Shown here piece after piece: positions 23,146 through 30,936 of a stretch of 64,000 bases of DNA. The notes beneath the pieces are model-generated. The model saw only the letters and a program-made list of their open reading frames with translations, was not told where the DNA came from and did not search any database. Both the position numbers and the translations under genes were made by a program. Source of the stretch: Lactobacillus isalae (GTDB taxonomy: Bacteria > Bacillota > Bacilli > Lactobacillales > Lactobacillaceae); contig NZ_OX443569.1 in the NCBI RefSeq assembly GCF_947539375.1, positions 1,054,001-1,118,000 on the forward strand, given 5' to 3'. The stretch's first letter is position 1. The number at the start of each line of letters is the position of its first letter.

Positions 23146-24038
23146 TTTTGGAATCCTCTAATAGCTTTTCCATTAATTTTCTTTCGGGCACCAACTTCGT
23201 ATCCTAAATGTTCCATGTAATAACGAATATCACGAGTTTCTTTCGTGTTTCTACTTAACGCATTTTCATCTGCAAACAGTTTGAAAGCTAAATCATTGTT
23301 TGAAATAAAATCAGCATTTTTAAATTCATTTTCAAGCACAGTATTAAGTTCATCTTCAAGACCCGAAGTATAACGAAATTGCTTTCTGTTTTCTTCAAGT
23401 AATTCTTGTTGATGTTCAGTAAGTAAGAATGGATCTTTAATACTCTTATATAGATGAACTGCTTCGCCCCATACTTGTTTTACGTACTCATCCGATAAAT
23501 CTGTAATCGGTGATTTTGTTTGACGTTTTCCATTAGCGAAAATTGAAATAAATCTACGGTCACCACTACGGTCTTTTAAGTGACGGACTTCATTGGTTGT
23601 TCTTGCTAAAACAAATTTCTTTAAGAAAGTTTCTGATTTACGTGCATAAGCTTTTCGATATTCAAAGCTTTGCATAGTGATGAATTTTTTTATTTCTTCA
23701 AAGCTAGCAGAATTACTTGCAGTCATTTCATCATCGTTGACAATCAAAGCATTTTTCATAACTTCGAAGTCATCTTTATTACTAAAAGTATTAAATTGAT
23801 CGGTATATAAGCCTAATGGAGCTAATTTTTGTAAAAGGGATGTTTTACCTACACCTTGACCACCAACTAAATCCAGAACAAAATCAAATTTAGTTTTAGG
23901 ATTATAGGCTTTAGCAACCGCACCCATGAACCATAGTTCAGTGATTAGAGCTGTTGTTTCATCATGAACGGCTCCTAAATAATTTACAAAATAAATTATC
24001 CAATCGTTGTTTCTTATCCCATTTACTATAAGCCTCAT
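23142..24038 (-). CDS. VapE-family replication helicase, C-terminal part of a frameshifted gene
   Basis: This 298-codon frame carries the SF3-like ATPase core of phage VapE (virulence-associated protein E) proteins: VNYLGAVHDETTALITELW, Walker A GGQGVGKTS with Lys65, NDDEMTAS as Walker B, and ARTTNEVRHLKDRSGDRRF as sensor/arginine region. Its first 17 codons are out-of-frame sequence with no good start; homology to VapE clearly begins at VNYLGA. The upstream part lies in the frame ending at 23,962, one base apart. It would unwind DNA at the adjacent origin if the break were a sequence error or corrected. Confidence 0.85.
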   Translation of the reverse strand: MRLIVNGIRNNDWIIYFVNYLGAVHDETTALITELWFMGAVAKAYNPKTKFDFVLDLVGGQGVGKTSLLQKLAPLGLYTDQFNTFSNKDDFEVMKNALIVNDDEMTASNSASFEEIKKFITMQSFEYRKAYARKSETFLKKFVLARTTNEVRHLKDRSGDRRFISIFANGKRQTKSPITDLSDEYVKQVWGEAVHLYKSIKDPFLLTEHQQELLEENRKQFRYTSGLEDELNTVLENEFKNADFISNNDLAFKLFADENALSRNTKETRDIRYYMEHLGYEVGARKKINGKAIRGFQK

Positions 24039-24450
24039 TCATATAGTCAATTACAGGATTATATGAGTTCATGTAAGCCACATTCGTAATAGCTTGATCA
24101 ATTACTTGATTTTTAAAACTTACACCACCATATTTTTTTGAAGATTCAATATAAAGCTCAACAGAATTAATTGCTTGATCGGTATATTGCCCCCTAGTAA
24201 TGGTAATCAAGCCTAATGGTGTTTCAATTTTCGCATCCCTTACCACATCTATTTCTCTAGTAAATTCATTAAATCTAAATAAATCCTTCAAGTTAGAATC
24301 TGTTTTAAGAATTAGGACAATGTTTTTAACAGATGTTGTACGTAAGCCACCATCTTTTGTTGTTTCAAAAATTGATTTTTTATTCTCACTATTTTTAAGT
24401 TTATCGGCTTCCTTTTTATTTAAATTGAGAACTTTTTTATCTTCTGTCAC
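23962..24450 (-). CDS. VapE-family protein, N-terminal part of a frameshifted gene
   Basis: 162 codons from GTG 24,450 (AGAGGGG ribosome binding site; GTGA overlap with the primase gene). Residues 40-154 match the VapE N-terminal region ending in YSKWDKKQRLDNLF, which normally runs straight into the helicase core. Here a run of four A (plus strand 23,988-23,991; TTTT on the coding strand) where three are expected throws the frame into CKLFRSRS and a stop. Removing one base would give a normal protein of about 435 residues. Confidence 0.8.
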   Translation of the reverse strand: MTEDKKVLNLNKKEADKLKNSENKKSIFETTKDGGLRTTSVKNIVLILKTDSNLKDLFRFNEFTREIDVVRDAKIETPLGLITITRGQYTDQAINSVELYIESSKKYGGVSFKNQVIDQAITNVAYMNSYNPVIDYMNEAYSKWDKKQRLDNLFCKLFRSRS

Positions 24451-25247
24451 TGGTTTCCCCTCTTTCTATTTTCTTTTTCGATCATCGAGTTAACGGTGCG
24501 TTCAACTTCATTCAGTGGCAGTGGATCGGCCGTATTATCGTTGGCAATCACAGCTAATTTAGCAGCTGCATAAGGATCAACATTGCGCATAAGCAATCCG
24601 CCCATAAAACTAGCCAGATTATCATTGCGTTTTCCTTTGTCACCAAAGCCTTGAATAATAGTTTCAAAAAGATCTGTCGTCTTTGTCCGCCTACGCATAC
24701 CAAGTAGAACCTCAGCTACCTTAGTTGGTGGAATATCTTTTTGTTTTTCTTTAATCAGGTCAAGCAACCCCTGCGGGGGTGCTTTCATCGGCATATTATT
24801 AAGCCAACGATATTTTTTATCTCCTAATGAAGATGGAGCTACAACAACATAATTATTTTCGTGAGCTTTAAGATCTACACTTGGCAGAATCCCGATATTT
24901 TGACTGATCTTCATATCCTTTGGTTTTGTAAAGAAAAAATGAAAACCTTTATGCGCTGTCTTTTCAGTGAGAGTATCTTTAAACCATTCATCATGGTGTA
25001 GATTCTTGATTGATTCCATACCATCAACTTCACCAGAATGACGGTCAACATCAATTACAAAGAACTTATCTGTTTTCAGTGCAATATTTGCTAAAGGATA
25101 TTTCTGCCATATTTTCCTTATTTCATCAGGAGTAAGCGGTGGCTTTCCTGCAAACTTGATTAACGGTTTCTTACTCTGACCAATTGGAATAACTGAAAAT
25201 CCTTTTTCCGCATAGCTCACAGCATAATTTACTAAGTTAACTAACAT
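24447..25247 (-). CDS. Bifunctional primase-polymerase (prim-pol)
   Basis: 266 residues. N-terminal prim-pol domain: NYAVSYAEKGFSVIPI, the KPPLTPDEIRKIWQKYP helix, and the catalytic FFVIDVDRHSG strand with paired Asp, then HKGFHFFF with the conserved His. C-terminal PriCT-like helices (KRNDNLASFMGGLLMRNVD, NEVERTVNSMI). It primes phage DNA synthesis and is transcribed with the VapE helicase, with which it overlaps by four bases. Confidence 0.92.
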   Translation of the reverse strand: MLVNLVNYAVSYAEKGFSVIPIGQSKKPLIKFAGKPPLTPDEIRKIWQKYPLANIALKTDKFFVIDVDRHSGEVDGMESIKNLHHDEWFKDTLTEKTAHKGFHFFFTKPKDMKISQNIGILPSVDLKAHENNYVVVAPSSLGDKKYRWLNNMPMKAPPQGLLDLIKEKQKDIPPTKVAEVLLGMRRRTKTTDLFETIIQGFGDKGKRNDNLASFMGGLLMRNVDPYAAAKLAVIANDNTADPLPLNEVERTVNSMIEKENRKRGNQ

Positions 25248-25249
25248 AG

Positions 25250-25558
25250 TTAGAATTCATAGTCATTAGAATCAACATTATAATCAATTTTTACTTTAGG
25301 TTCTGGTAATCTAATAATTGATTTAATTGTATTTTTCTTAACTTCCCAATCTGTCCAAATTGGATCTGTTCCACATCCTGGATACCATAAGCCATTACCA
25401 TGTTCTTTATTAATAGCAGTAGGGAAAATCAAAAAATCTTCTCGGTGTGCTTTACACATATGATCATGTACTTCGTTAACGGAAAGACTAGTATATAGTG
25501 GATAAACTTTACTACCTAAGACAACCATAATTTCTGTTTTTGGATATTTAATATTCAT
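25250..25558 (-). CDS. Hypothetical phage protein, paralogue of the neighbouring gene
   Basis: 102 residues from ATG 25,558, which has GGAGAA at correct spacing (a longer start at 25,579 lies inside the upstream gene). It shares layout and motifs with the protein encoded at 25,561-25,872: IMVVLGSKVYPLYTSL, a REDFLIF strand, a WYPGC motif, and WTDWEVKKNTIKSIIRL. No known family. Lies between the primase and the DUF669 gene in the replication module. Confidence 0.7.
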   Translation of the reverse strand: MNIKYPKTEIMVVLGSKVYPLYTSLSVNEVHDHMCKAHREDFLIFPTAINKEHGNGLWYPGCGTDPIWTDWEVKKNTIKSIIRLPEPKVKIDYNVDSNDYEF

Positions 25559-25560
25559 AA

Positions 25561-25872
25561 TTATTCTCCTTCTCCCCAACCTTGAGCATTTGAATACTTT
25601 GCTTTTTTAGGACTTAATCTTTTTAGAAAACCTCTTACTTGGTTCTTTCTTACATGCCATTCAACATAAGTAATTTCTTGATCACAATTAGGGGTCCATC
25701 TTAAATCTTGATTATCACGTAACATTGCTACGTTGAAAATTAAGAAATCTAATTGGTGTGAACTTTTTAATTCACGTTCAATTACATCTACAGGTTCTTC
25801 TACATAAATTGGAATGACTTCAATTCCCATACTTACCAAGACTTTAGAATGTGGCCTATTATTAATATGCAT
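25561..25872 (-). CDS. Hypothetical phage protein, tandem paralogue
   Basis: 103 residues. Shares with its downstream neighbour a SKVLVSMGIEVIPIYVEEP opening, QLDFLIF, a W-P-x-C motif (RWTPNC) and YVEWHVRKNQVRGFLKRL. Conserved Trp/Cys and the basic C-terminal strand suggest a small nucleic-acid or protein-binding fold, but nothing is recognised. Two bases separate the pair. Confidence 0.7.
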   Translation of the reverse strand: MHINNRPHSKVLVSMGIEVIPIYVEEPVDVIERELKSSHQLDFLIFNVAMLRDNQDLRWTPNCDQEITYVEWHVRKNQVRGFLKRLSPKKAKYSNAQGWGEGE

Positions 25873-25890
25873 TGTTTAGTTCCTCCTAAG

Positions 25891-26475
25891 TTATTCGAAT
25901 GGTAAATCATCATCAGTTATAGTCATGCCACCAGCTGCATCTTTAAATGGATCTTCTACATTAGCTGTAGTAGGTTGCTCAGCTGTATCAAATTTATAAT
26001 TTCTCCAAGGATGATCTGGATCTTTTTTATTGGGACTACTTTTGATAGTTAGTTTAAGTAGTTTTCCAATGACACCAGCATTGTGAAAAGCCTCTTGAAT
26101 TGCTTCATAGTTTTCACTTTCATTCGCACCAAGAAAAACTTTATCTGGAACATCAAAGCCAACCATTGCACCAATTTTTTGAACCATTTTAATACTTCGA
26201 GTAAGTGTCGATTCAGACATTTTTTCACCATTTGTCTTTTTTGATGCAAGAGTTGGTGTGATATGTTCTTGACGACCAGCTTGTTCTCCAGTAACTACGT
26301 CAAAACTGAATCTAATATAGTCAGTTCCCGATTTTTGCCAAACACCGTGGTTAACCCCACTTAAAGTAACAGTATATGTACCGTCTGGAATTGGTTGAAA
26401 TCCTGAGTTGATATCATCTTTCTTAGGATCAAATTTTTCACTTTTAACCTTATTTAACGCTTCTAATAAACCCAT
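25891..26475 (-). CDS. DUF669 recombination/replication protein with SSB-like acidic tail
   Basis: 194 residues. DUF669 family: N-terminal KFDPKKDDINSGFQPIPDGT, beta-rich OB-like core (YTVTLSGVNHGVWQKSGTDY, IRFSFDVVTGEQAGR) and KLLKLTIKSSPNKKDPDHPW. The C-terminus TITDDDLPFE closely resembles the acidic tip of bacterial SSB proteins that recruits replication partners. It is found beside Sak4-like ATPases in many phages and probably acts as a single-strand binding partner. Its start overlaps the stop of the ATPase gene (TAATG). Confidence 0.85.
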   Translation of the reverse strand: MGLLEALNKVKSEKFDPKKDDINSGFQPIPDGTYTVTLSGVNHGVWQKSGTDYIRFSFDVVTGEQAGRQEHITPTLASKKTNGEKMSESTLTRSIKMVQKIGAMVGFDVPDKVFLGANESENYEAIQEAFHNAGVIGKLLKLTIKSSPNKKDPDHPWRNYKFDTAEQPTTANVEDPFKDAAGGMTITDDDLPFE

Positions 26476-27242
26476 TATTTATTCTCCTTCTTTTTGTTTT
26501 CCTTATATTGCTTTAAAACTTCATCACTAAACATTCCCTGACAAGTAAGCAATAGATCTAATACTCGTTTGTTAGTAATGTTTTCTGGTAAATACTTAGT
26601 TCTGGCTGCTTTCACTTCACGCATGTAATGGATATTTTGACCAGCTCCAACTTTTGAAGTTCTAATTACTAAATCACAATTACCATTAATTACGTTGTAG
26701 TACTTATCTTTCAGTGATTGCTTATAAGTGGTAATGTTACTTTTTTCATCAGTAATACTAATTTCACGACTAATGTAGATAACATTCATAGGCAATGCCT
26801 TTAAATCCATTACAAATTGTTGAAGCACTGAATTAAACATGGCATATCCTTTACTCCAAGGTATATCAGATAAAGCTTGTACGCCTTCATTAATGCAGAT
26901 GGCTTGCTCAATCATTACACAAATATCATCAATAACATCAATGACAATTGTTTGAAATTGATCCTTAGGTTGTCGTTTGGGATTTTCAACTTGAAGTGCT
27001 GTAACAATATCATCAAGCTGTTGAATTGCTGATTGTTGTAATTTTCCGTTTGCATCCCGAATATTGCGAATCTGAATACCTGGAGCTTGGCCTTGTTCAC
27101 TATTTCCATCGGTATTTAAAACTAATGGATTAGGAAAATAACTTGAAAAATAAGATTTTCCAGACATCGTTTCACCCCAAATAAAGAAGTTGTGGGGTTG
27201 TGATTTAGGCTTTAGGGTTGCTACTTTTGGTAATTGAATCAT
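26475..27242 (-). CDS. Sak4-like RecA-fold ATPase (phage nucleotide-binding protein)
   Basis: 255 residues. RecA-type core with Walker A WGETMSGKSYF (Lys29), a TIVIDVIDDI Walker B strand, LPMNVIYISREI strand, and a C-terminal Lys-rich tail. This matches the AAA_24/Sak4 group of phage recombination ATPases that assist single-strand annealing. Co-encoded with the DUF669 protein, with which it probably works on ssDNA. Confidence 0.87.
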   Translation of the reverse strand: MIQLPKVATLKPKSQPHNFFIWGETMSGKSYFSSYFPNPLVLNTDGNSEQGQAPGIQIRNIRDANGKLQQSAIQQLDDIVTALQVENPKRQPKDQFQTIVIDVIDDICVMIEQAICINEGVQALSDIPWSKGYAMFNSVLQQFVMDLKALPMNVIYISREISITDEKSNITTYKQSLKDKYYNVINGNCDLVIRTSKVGAGQNIHYMREVKAARTKYLPENITNKRVLDLLLTCQGMFSDEVLKQYKENKKKENK

Positions 27243-27602
27243 TTAGTTGTCCTCCTTATAAGTAATAATGGTCGTTACGTCATCTAAAGCTCCAAAATGC
27301 TCTATCTTGATAACATCATGTTTTTTAGTAAAATCGTTAATTTCTGAATCATTTGAAACATATTCAAAGGTTTTTTGTTTGATCGTGCTTGGTTTCTCAT
27401 CATAGATAATTAATACACTTTCATCATGATCAGTGTCAGACATCTCTTGGTTTGCTGCCATTGATATGGAGTTAGAATATTTAATATCAATTATTTTTTT
27501 ATCGGCTATAAACTCATTAACCTGATCTTCTAAAAGAGGTACTTTCCCTTTTCGATCATCCCAGCCACGCCAATCTACTTGGTGCATAATTTTAACTTTC
27601 AT
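27243..27602 (-). CDS. Hypothetical phage protein
   Basis: 119 residues, acidic, with repeating short beta strands (KVKIMHQVDWRGW, SVLIIYDEK, DVTTIITYKEDN). No family recognised. It directly precedes the Sak4-like ATPase gene with no gap and follows the 55-codon gene, so it belongs to the recombination operon. Confidence 0.7.
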   Translation of the reverse strand: MKVKIMHQVDWRGWDDRKGKVPLLEDQVNEFIADKKIIDIKYSNSISMAANQEMSDTDHDESVLIIYDEKPSTIKQKTFEYVSNDSEINDFTKKHDVIKIEHFGALDDVTTIITYKEDN

Positions 27603-27616
27603 GTAAAATCTCCTTC

Positions 27617-27784
27617 TTAATCTGCATTGTAATTAATTTTTAGTGTTAAATATGATGTTCCAGTAACTGATAGATACTTCTTAATTTCGATAGTAGGACT
27701 CCAATTTGATTCGATTTGTTTATCAAAATTCCGTATATCTTCAATAACTTTTTCAACATTTTTATTAACATTTTTAGCAGCCAT
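27617..27784 (-). CDS. Small phage protein downstream of helicase
   Basis: 55 codons from ATG 27,784, which overlaps the helicase stop (TAATG), ending TAA 27,617. The product starts with a Lys/Val/Asn-rich helix (KNVNKNVEKVIEDIRNFD) followed by beta strands (TIEIKKYLSVTG, YLTLKINYN). No family recognised; coupling to the helicase supports expression. Confidence 0.65.
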   Translation of the reverse strand: MAAKNVNKNVEKVIEDIRNFDKQIESNWSPTIEIKKYLSVTGTSYLTLKINYNAD

Positions 27785-29052
27785 TATTTAAATATCCCTT
27801 TCTTCTTGGCCATAAAATATGCCCACCCCGGTTTGTAGCCATGTAATTTACCGTATGCTACTAATTCGCTCATTGACTTCAGTTCACTAACCGATTTATC
27901 AACTACATTAGTCATTACTTGATCTTGAATAATCTTCTTGATGTGTTCTTTTCTAGCTTTTGTTGCTTCAACTAAATCAACATCACTTATAGGTTTAGCT
28001 TCATGCACTTTAATTGGTTTGCCACAAATTGGGCATTTACCATCCTTAACGTCTGCTGCTCTTACGACTGCAAAGCAGTAATCACAAGTAACAATTGATA
28101 ATCCTGGATCTTTAAGCAATGTTTTACTCTTTTGTTTTCCAGATTTAATTGCTTGCTTCCAATCCCGGTCATCATCAGGATAACCAAATTTTTTAAAGTT
28201 ATTGGCGTGGTCAATGATGATGGCCGTCTTGCCTTCACGTGGATTTAAACACCTCATCGAAAACTGGAGGTATAATGCGAGTGATGCTGTAGGACGTGCC
28301 ATAATGACACAATCAACATTAGGTAGGTCCACACCTTCAGTGAATAAATTAACGTTAACCAGTATCTTAATTTCTTGATCTCGAAACTTACACACCGCTC
28401 TATCACGTTTTTCTTTTGAAGTCGTTCCATCTACTTCAATTGCTGAAATCCCTGCAGAATTAAATTCAGTAGCTATTTTGATAGCCGAATCAACTGAATA
28501 TGTATAAACAACCGCTTGTTTACCATATGCTATTCTTTTGTATTGCTTAACAATGTGACCAAATATTTTAGTAGACATCGCTTCTTGCATGGATTCTGCT
28601 GTATAATCCCCAGTACTTCCACGCTTTAATGCTTTTTCATCAAAATCACCTGGAGGTTGAAAATATCTAAGCGGGGCTAGGAAACCTTTTTCTGTTAAAT
28701 CATGGATAGACTGGCCAACAATAATATCATCTGCAATCTGATCTAATTGTTGTCGTCCAGTTCTGTGAGGCGTAGCCGTGAAAAGCAAAATAATTGCGTT
28801 AGGAAACCTATTCAAAATATTTTGATATGACTTAGCTAAAGCATGATGTGCTTCATCAACTAGGATCACGCTAGGCCTTGGTAATTTTTTAACTCTTCTC
28901 GTAAGAGTTTGAACCATGCCTGCAGTTAGTAAATTAGAATTAACTTTCTGTTTCTTGAAAGTCTTAACAGCTTGATCAAGGACTTCTTTACGATGAATCA
29001 AGAACATTACACGGTTATTATTTTCAGTAGTTCTCCTGGCAATCTCAGCCAT
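27784..29052 (-). CDS. DEAD/DEAH-box helicase, main part of a frameshifted gene
   Basis: 422 codons. Motif Ia/Ib region FLIHRKEVLDQ, motif II VDEAHHA, motif III FTATPHR, then the second RecA domain (AVVYTYSVDSAIKIA, FTEGVDLPNVDCVIMARPT, QFSMRCLNPREGKTAIIID) and a zinc-ribbon-like CDYC...CPICGKP near residue 325-345. It lacks motif I; that motif is encoded one frame away at 29,045-29,170. This superfamily 2 helicase is standard in siphophage replication modules. As written the protein would start at ATG 29,052 without Walker A and be inactive as an ATPase. Confidence 0.88.
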   Translation of the reverse strand: MAEIARRTTENNNRVMFLIHRKEVLDQAVKTFKKQKVNSNLLTAGMVQTLTRRVKKLPRPSVILVDEAHHALAKSYQNILNRFPNAIILLFTATPHRTGRQQLDQIADDIIVGQSIHDLTEKGFLAPLRYFQPPGDFDEKALKRGSTGDYTAESMQEAMSTKIFGHIVKQYKRIAYGKQAVVYTYSVDSAIKIATEFNSAGISAIEVDGTTSKEKRDRAVCKFRDQEIKILVNVNLFTEGVDLPNVDCVIMARPTASLALYLQFSMRCLNPREGKTAIIIDHANNFKKFGYPDDDRDWKQAIKSGKQKSKTLLKDPGLSIVTCDYCFAVVRAADVKDGKCPICGKPIKVHEAKPISDVDLVEATKARKEHIKKIIQDQVMTNVVDKSVSELKSMSELVAYGKLHGYKPGWAYFMAKKKGIFK

Positions 29053-29170
29053 TACTCACTGTCTTACCTGTTCGAGGTGGGCTTTGAACGATAATTACAC
29101 GATGCTTTTTCTTCATCGAATCGACAATTTTATTAATTAAATCTGTTTGATATGGTCTTAATTCGTACAT
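29045..29170 (-). CDS. DEAD/DEAH-box helicase, N-terminal fragment carrying Walker A
   Basis: 41 codons from ATG 29,170 (overlapping the stop of the preceding gene). The product runs YELRPYQTDLINKIVDSMKK, the Q-motif-like start, then IIVQSPPRTGKTV, the Walker A motif, and terminates five codons later. Homologous helicases continue from TGKTV directly into a VMAEIARR-type helix, which is exactly what the next frame encodes. One extra base within GTGAGTAATG explains the break. Repaired, the protein would have about 460 residues. Confidence 0.75.
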   Translation of the reverse strand: MYELRPYQTDLINKIVDSMKKKHRVIIVQSPPRTGKTVSNG

Positions 29171-29443
29171 TTAGTTACCATTACTGAAAAGCTTATTCAT
29201 TAGACCACTAATGCTCTCATTCTTATCCATTTCATTATCATGATAGTCATTACCTCTTACGGCATCGTGCAATAAACCATTGAGAATAATTCTGTGACCT
29301 GATTCATGATTTACAACTTCTCCTGTTTCATCGTTCAAACCTAAAATCACGAAATTCTTAACTTTGCCATTTAAGATGTCATCAAAGTGTTTTTGTAAAT
29401 GTTTCTTATCTTCTGTATCTAATTTCAATTCTTTTTCAAACAT
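29171..29443 (-). CDS. Hypothetical phage protein
   Basis: 90 residues, acidic, with a helical start (LDTEDKKHLQKHFDDILNG), two strands (VKNFVILGLNDETGEVV) and a polar tail. Not recognised. Lies between the Gp157 gene and the helicase fragment; the stop overlaps the helicase start region. Confidence 0.65.
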   Translation of the reverse strand: MFEKELKLDTEDKKHLQKHFDDILNGKVKNFVILGLNDETGEVVNHESGHRIILNGLLHDAVRGNDYHDNEMDKNESISGLMNKLFSNGN

Positions 29444-29459
29444 AATTTTTTTACCTCTC

Positions 29460-29936
29460 TTACTTAATCAATGTCTTTCTATTAGCTTTTAAATGTGCAC
29501 CGGTAATTTCTTTACCAGCCTTAAGGTCTTCATAAAGTTTCTTCTTATCTGCTTTAATAGTCTTTTCTTCCACGACATAATCAATCGGTAGCTTTTTAAT
29601 TTCTTCAACAATCACAGAATCACGATAATTTCGTGGCTTTAAGATATGATGTTCAGTTTGTAACTCTTTTAATCCAGCATCATCCATTGCGTCAGTGATG
29701 AATTGATTAAGACGGTTCTTCTTATTGGTTAATACTTTTATGAATTCTCTAAGTTCAGTCATTCGTTCTTTAGCCCAGTTTATTTGGCTATCATATTTGT
29801 CAGATAGTCCAGCTGCACCATCAAGTTTCTGATCTCTAGTGAGCTTTAAACTTTCAATGGTATCTACTAGAACCTCTGGATCTAAATCTTTTTGTTCTAA
29901 TTCTTCAATGGCGTTGTTAATATCGAAAACATTCAT
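29460..29936 (-). CDS. Siphovirus Gp157-family protein
   Basis: 158 residues from ATG 29,936, chosen because AGAGGA lies upstream and the longer version from 30,038 would overlap another small gene. Matches the Gp157 family: FDINNAIEELEQ, a long coiled coil with KYDSQINWAKERMTELREFI, KKNRLNQFITDAMDDAGL, and the conserved PIDYVVEEKTIKADKKKLYEDLKAG region. In Streptococcus thermophilus phages the family was linked to reduced phage sensitivity, but its normal role is likely DNA metabolism. Confidence 0.87.
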   Translation of the reverse strand: MNVFDINNAIEELEQKDLDPEVLVDTIESLKLTRDQKLDGAAGLSDKYDSQINWAKERMTELREFIKVLTNKKNRLNQFITDAMDDAGLKELQTEHHILKPRNYRDSVIVEEIKKLPIDYVVEEKTIKADKKKLYEDLKAGKEITGAHLKANRKTLIK

Positions 29937-29937
29937 G

Positions 29938-30069
29938 TTATAATCCTCTTGTATAAATATATTTACTTTGTTGGTCGTTATCTGTTGGCGCAGGTAACGG
30001 CTTTTTTTGTCCGTCTGTAATTGCATTGCTATTTGCAATTAAGTTATTAATAGTAGTTTTACTAAGCAT
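29938..30069 (-). CDS. Very small phage protein before Gp157
   Basis: 43 codons with AAGGAG immediately upstream of ATG 30,069 and a stop one base before the Gp157 start. The product is polar (LSKTTINNLIANSNAITDG, then a Pro/Gln-rich segment) and probably disordered. It may be a leader peptide coupling translation into Gp157 rather than a functional protein. Confidence 0.5.
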   Translation of the reverse strand: MLSKTTINNLIANSNAITDGQKKPLPAPTDNDQQSKYIYTRGL

Positions 30070-30078
30070 CTTTACTCC

Positions 30079-30228
30079 TTAAATGTTTGGAAAAATTGCT
30101 GTGTACATGATGAATGTAAAAATCATTAAGGCTGTGATAACACTGCCTAAACTCAAGATTTCTGTTTCTCTAATAGTGAAATCAGTGCCCATAAATTTAT
30201 TAATTTTGTAATTAATCCACTTACTCAT
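30079..30228 (-). CDS. Small single-pass membrane protein
   Basis: 49 codons from ATG 30,228, overlapping the TGA of the excisionase-like gene (ATGA). A polar N-terminal half with KFMGTDFTIRETEI precedes one hydrophobic helix (about residues 28-46, SVITALMIFTFIMYTAIF). Overlap and membrane helix support a real early gene. Function unknown. Confidence 0.6.
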   Translation of the reverse strand: MSKWINYKINKFMGTDFTIRETEILSLGSVITALMIFTFIMYTAIFPNI

Positions 30229-30488
30229 CGCTTATGTTCCTCCATAAATTTATCTAAATCCTTTTTGGCATATCTACGAATTCCATCAATCATTGTGTAG
30301 GGAATTTGATATTTTTTTAGCCAAACATCAAACGTGGTTCGACTAATTCCTAGGTAAACTGAAGCTTTTGTTTTATTAAAATATCCATACATTGGATTTT
30401 TTAATTTCGGAGCTTTTGATTTAGCATCTTGATAAACTAATTCAAATGCTTCGCTCACTAATCCATTAGCTTTTTCTATAGCCTCCAT
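30225..30488 (-). CDS. Excisionase-like MerR/HTH_17 DNA-binding protein
   Basis: 87 residues. A helical N-terminus is followed by a winged-HTH of the excisionase type: FNKTKASVYLGISRTTFDVWLKKYQIPYTMIDGIRRYAKKDLDKFM. As the second early gene after the Cro-like regulator it may be the recombination directionality factor for the integrase, or an early regulator; the sequence cannot distinguish these. Confidence 0.75.
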   Translation of the reverse strand: MEAIEKANGLVSEAFELVYQDAKSKAPKLKNPMYGYFNKTKASVYLGISRTTFDVWLKKYQIPYTMIDGIRRYAKKDLDKFMEEHKR

Positions 30489-30492
30489 GAGA

Positions 30493-30702
30493 TCACTCCA
30501 TTCCTAATAACTCATAAACCGTTTCTCGGATTTCTTTAGCACGTTTAGAATTGCTTCCTTTTACAGCTTGATTAAGCTGTTGTCGACTAATATTTAATCT
30601 CTTAGCTAAGTCAGCTTGAGTCCAGCCTTTTTTCATTAGTGCAGTTTTTATTTCTACTTCAATTTCTCTTGAAGCACTCTCTAAATGTTCTTCAATCGGC
30701 AT
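30493..30702 (-). CDS. Cro-like XRE-family repressor
   Basis: 69 residues from ATG 30,702, preceded by GAGGTG at good spacing (the frame also has an ATG at 30,732). HTH of the XRE family: KKGWTQADLAKRLNISRQQLNQAVKG. It is the first leftward early gene and faces the CI-like gene across a 290-base control region, the standard Cro position in siphophage genetic switches. Confidence 0.83.
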   Translation of the reverse strand: MPIEEHLESASREIEVEIKTALMKKGWTQADLAKRLNISRQQLNQAVKGSNSKRAKEIRETVYELLGME

Positions 30703-30772
30703 TTTATTCACCTCGATATAGTTGATGTTCAATAAGTTAATTAACTTGTTAATTTATTTGTTATAAAAATCA

Positions 30773-30812
30773 TTGACATTTTCACAGTATAGCTGTAAAT
30801 TAAATGTATAAT
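30773..30812 (+). promoter_or_regulatory. Candidate rightward lysogeny promoter
   Basis: TTGACA at 30,773-30,778 is followed 17 bases later by TAAATT at 30,796-30,801; a perfect TATAAT at 30,807-30,812 lies too far from the same -35. Transcription would run to the repressor gene through a leader of about 180 bases. The spacer contains the operator-like ACAGTATAGCTGT. Confidence 0.45.
30785..30797. promoter_or_regulatory. Operator-like dyad, copy A
   Basis: ACAGTATAGCTGT, an imperfect dyad, lies in the spacer of the candidate rightward promoter. It matches copy B in inverted orientation at 12 of 13 positions, suggesting a binding site for the CI-like or Cro-like repressor. Confidence 0.5.
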
Positions 30813-30907
30813 AAATAAGCGTAAAAACAATACACACCTTTTTTATTAAGCTTATTTAATTTATTAACTTGTAAATCAATTTGTTTATTAACTCGTTGAC
30901 GATATTT

Positions 30908-30936
30908 ATATTAACAGCTGTACTGTAATTATGCAA
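30908..30936 (-). promoter_or_regulatory. Candidate leftward early promoter
   Basis: On the minus strand TTGCAT (30,931-30,936) and TAATAT (30,908-30,913) are 17 bases apart, with operator copy B inside the spacer. It would transcribe the Cro-like gene and the replication module with a leader of about 200 bases, overlapping the leader of the opposite promoter. Confidence 0.5.
30915..30927. promoter_or_regulatory. Operator-like dyad, copy B
   Basis: ACAGCTGTACTGT is the near-exact inverted copy of the site at 30,785-30,797. A half-site TTTACAGTAAAA follows at about 30,951-30,963. Together they look like the operator set of the genetic switch. Confidence 0.5.
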
